Below are positions 24,377-25,044 of a stretch of 25,044 nt of DNA, in pieces. Origin of the DNA: Granulosicoccus sp964352535 (lineage in GTDB: Bacteria; Pseudomonadota; Gammaproteobacteria; Granulosicoccales; Granulosicoccaceae). The notes under the pieces were generated by a model that worked only from the letters and a program-made list of their open reading frames with translations, did no database searches and had not been told where the DNA came from. A program made the position numbers and the translations under genes. Each line of letters begins with the position of its first letter. Position 1 is the stretch's first letter. Location: assembly GCA_964352535.1 (NCBI GenBank), contig CAYGSW010000058.1:1-25044 (forward strand). The letters are read 5' to 3'.

Positions 24377-24946
24377 ATGAGCACCAGTGGGTCATCGGTG
24401 ATTCCTCCGTCTCAGGTGGCCGGTATGGCTGACGTCTTTCTCGTGTTGGCGAGATGGGCCATCGACCCGGAACGACCTGCCGAACCAGAGGACCTCGCGC
24501 CCGGATTGCTAAAGCGGCTGGAAGGTGTGTACAAGGACACGATGGCGGTGCTCGGCCCAGTCGCTCTGCCCGAGTTCCAGTCACTGTTCGGCGGTGCCTC
24601 ACTGCCAGCATTGCCAACGCTCATACGACCAGCGGCAGTCATACTCGATCTAGCCGATCGGTTGCCAGCCTACAACACGATCAATGCTGCAATACGGACC
24701 CTCGTTGAGGGGCCGACGAAGTCGCTGACGCCCAGTCAGTCGATTGTTGCTCGCATCTTGCTTGCGCCGCTCGAGCGTCCAGGTGCGATCATGGCCCTGC
24801 GTGCTGCGATCACAGAGGGGGCACCAGCCAGTGCGTTTGGGCTCACCCATATTGTGAACGCTTGGCTACACAGTGCGATTTGGATCATCCGAACAGCTAC
24901 ACGTTCGAGGTCCAATGGCAGTTGGTCATCGATGACGGGTACCTAG
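24377..24946 (+). CDS. Unrecognised protein, possible frameshift near its end
   Basis: A 189-residue frame starting at an ATG with only a weak ribosome binding site. Residues 17-170 are a soluble, mainly helical mixture rich in Ala, Leu and Pro (MADVFLVLARWAIDPERP, LPALPTLIRPAAVILDLADR, SQSIVARILLAPLERPGAIM). I recognise no family. After about 24870 the frame becomes low-complexity (TATRSRSNGSWSSM), whereas the frame one base earlier reads CDLDHPNSYTFEVQWQLVID and then DGYLVRDC before a stop at 24958-24960. That tail looks more like real protein, so a single-base shift near 24870 may have occurred. The start could also be the second Met at about 24425. Base composition here is richer in G+C than to the left. 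Confidence 0.45.
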   Translation: MSTSGSSVIPPSQVAGMADVFLVLARWAIDPERPAEPEDLAPGLLKRLEGVYKDTMAVLGPVALPEFQSLFGGASLPALPTLIRPAAVILDLADRLPAYNTINAAIRTLVEGPTKSLTPSQSIVARILLAPLERPGAIMALRAAITEGAPASAFGLTHIVNAWLHSAIWIIRTATRSRSNGSWSSMTGT

Positions 24947-25044
24947 TACGCGATTGTTAATGCCGGTGTAAAAGCGCGGTTATCTGCCACCAACGGTTAT
25001 CTTGGGGCCATGCGTGCATTAGACATCACCTGCAGCCATAGTCG

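Overview
The window looks like a chromosomal segment of a gammaproteobacterium. The grounds are family-level only: a paired AddB-like nuclease (the 'probable DNA repair protein' type) and AddA-like helicase-nuclease, a bacterial thiopurine methyltransferase, and an XpaC/TelA/SPFH/zinc-ribbon operon. The genus cannot be told from the sequence. G+C is near one half by eye. The assembly is imperfect: there is a 100-N gap at 3399-3498, a 10-N gap at 16513-16522, and at least one single-base frameshift.

Left edge (1-733): a decayed BrnT-type toxin end overlaps an intact ribbon-helix-helix antitoxin, followed by about 400 bases with no convincing gene but one structured hairpin.

Minus-strand operon (10618 down to 734), the main point of interest: an oxygenase subunit that lacks its Rieske cluster site (NdmC-like), a Rieske/flavin/ferredoxin reductase fusion (NdmD-like), a glutathione-S-transferase-like protein (NdmE-like), a complete BMP-type nucleoside/purine ABC importer (ATPase, two permeases, binding protein) and guanine deaminase. 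NdmC, NdmD and NdmE together form the N7-demethylase of Pseudomonas putida CBB5. I infer a system that imports and demethylates an N-methylated purine, possibly 7-methylguanine or 7-methylxanthine, and delivers xanthine. The first four junctions after ndmE overlap by a few bases. The junction before the binding protein holds a 9-bp tandem repeat array and the 100-N gap.

Plus-strand repair pair (10754-17029): an AddB-like PD-(D/E)XK nuclease overlaps an AddA-like UvrD helicase-nuclease whose Walker A codons are frameshifted in this sequence.

Plus-strand stress block (17075-22773): thiopurine methyltransferase, a 28-residue hydrophobic peptide, XpaC-like membrane protein, TelA, an SPFH protein with a C-terminal GYF domain, and a membrane-anchored double zinc-ribbon protein. 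TPMT and TelA have both been linked to tellurite resistance, and the SPFH/zinc-ribbon pair resembles the Bacillus YdjI/YdjG membrane-stress proteins.

Right edge (22774-25044): an accessory zone with a BrnTA toxin-antitoxin pair on the minus strand (the toxin frame has no visible start codon), a repeat-rich noncoding stretch, a coiled-coil pseudogene with an in-frame stop, and an unrecognised ORF that may be frameshifted near its end. No tRNA, rRNA, CRISPR array, intact insertion sequence or convincing intrinsic terminator was seen.
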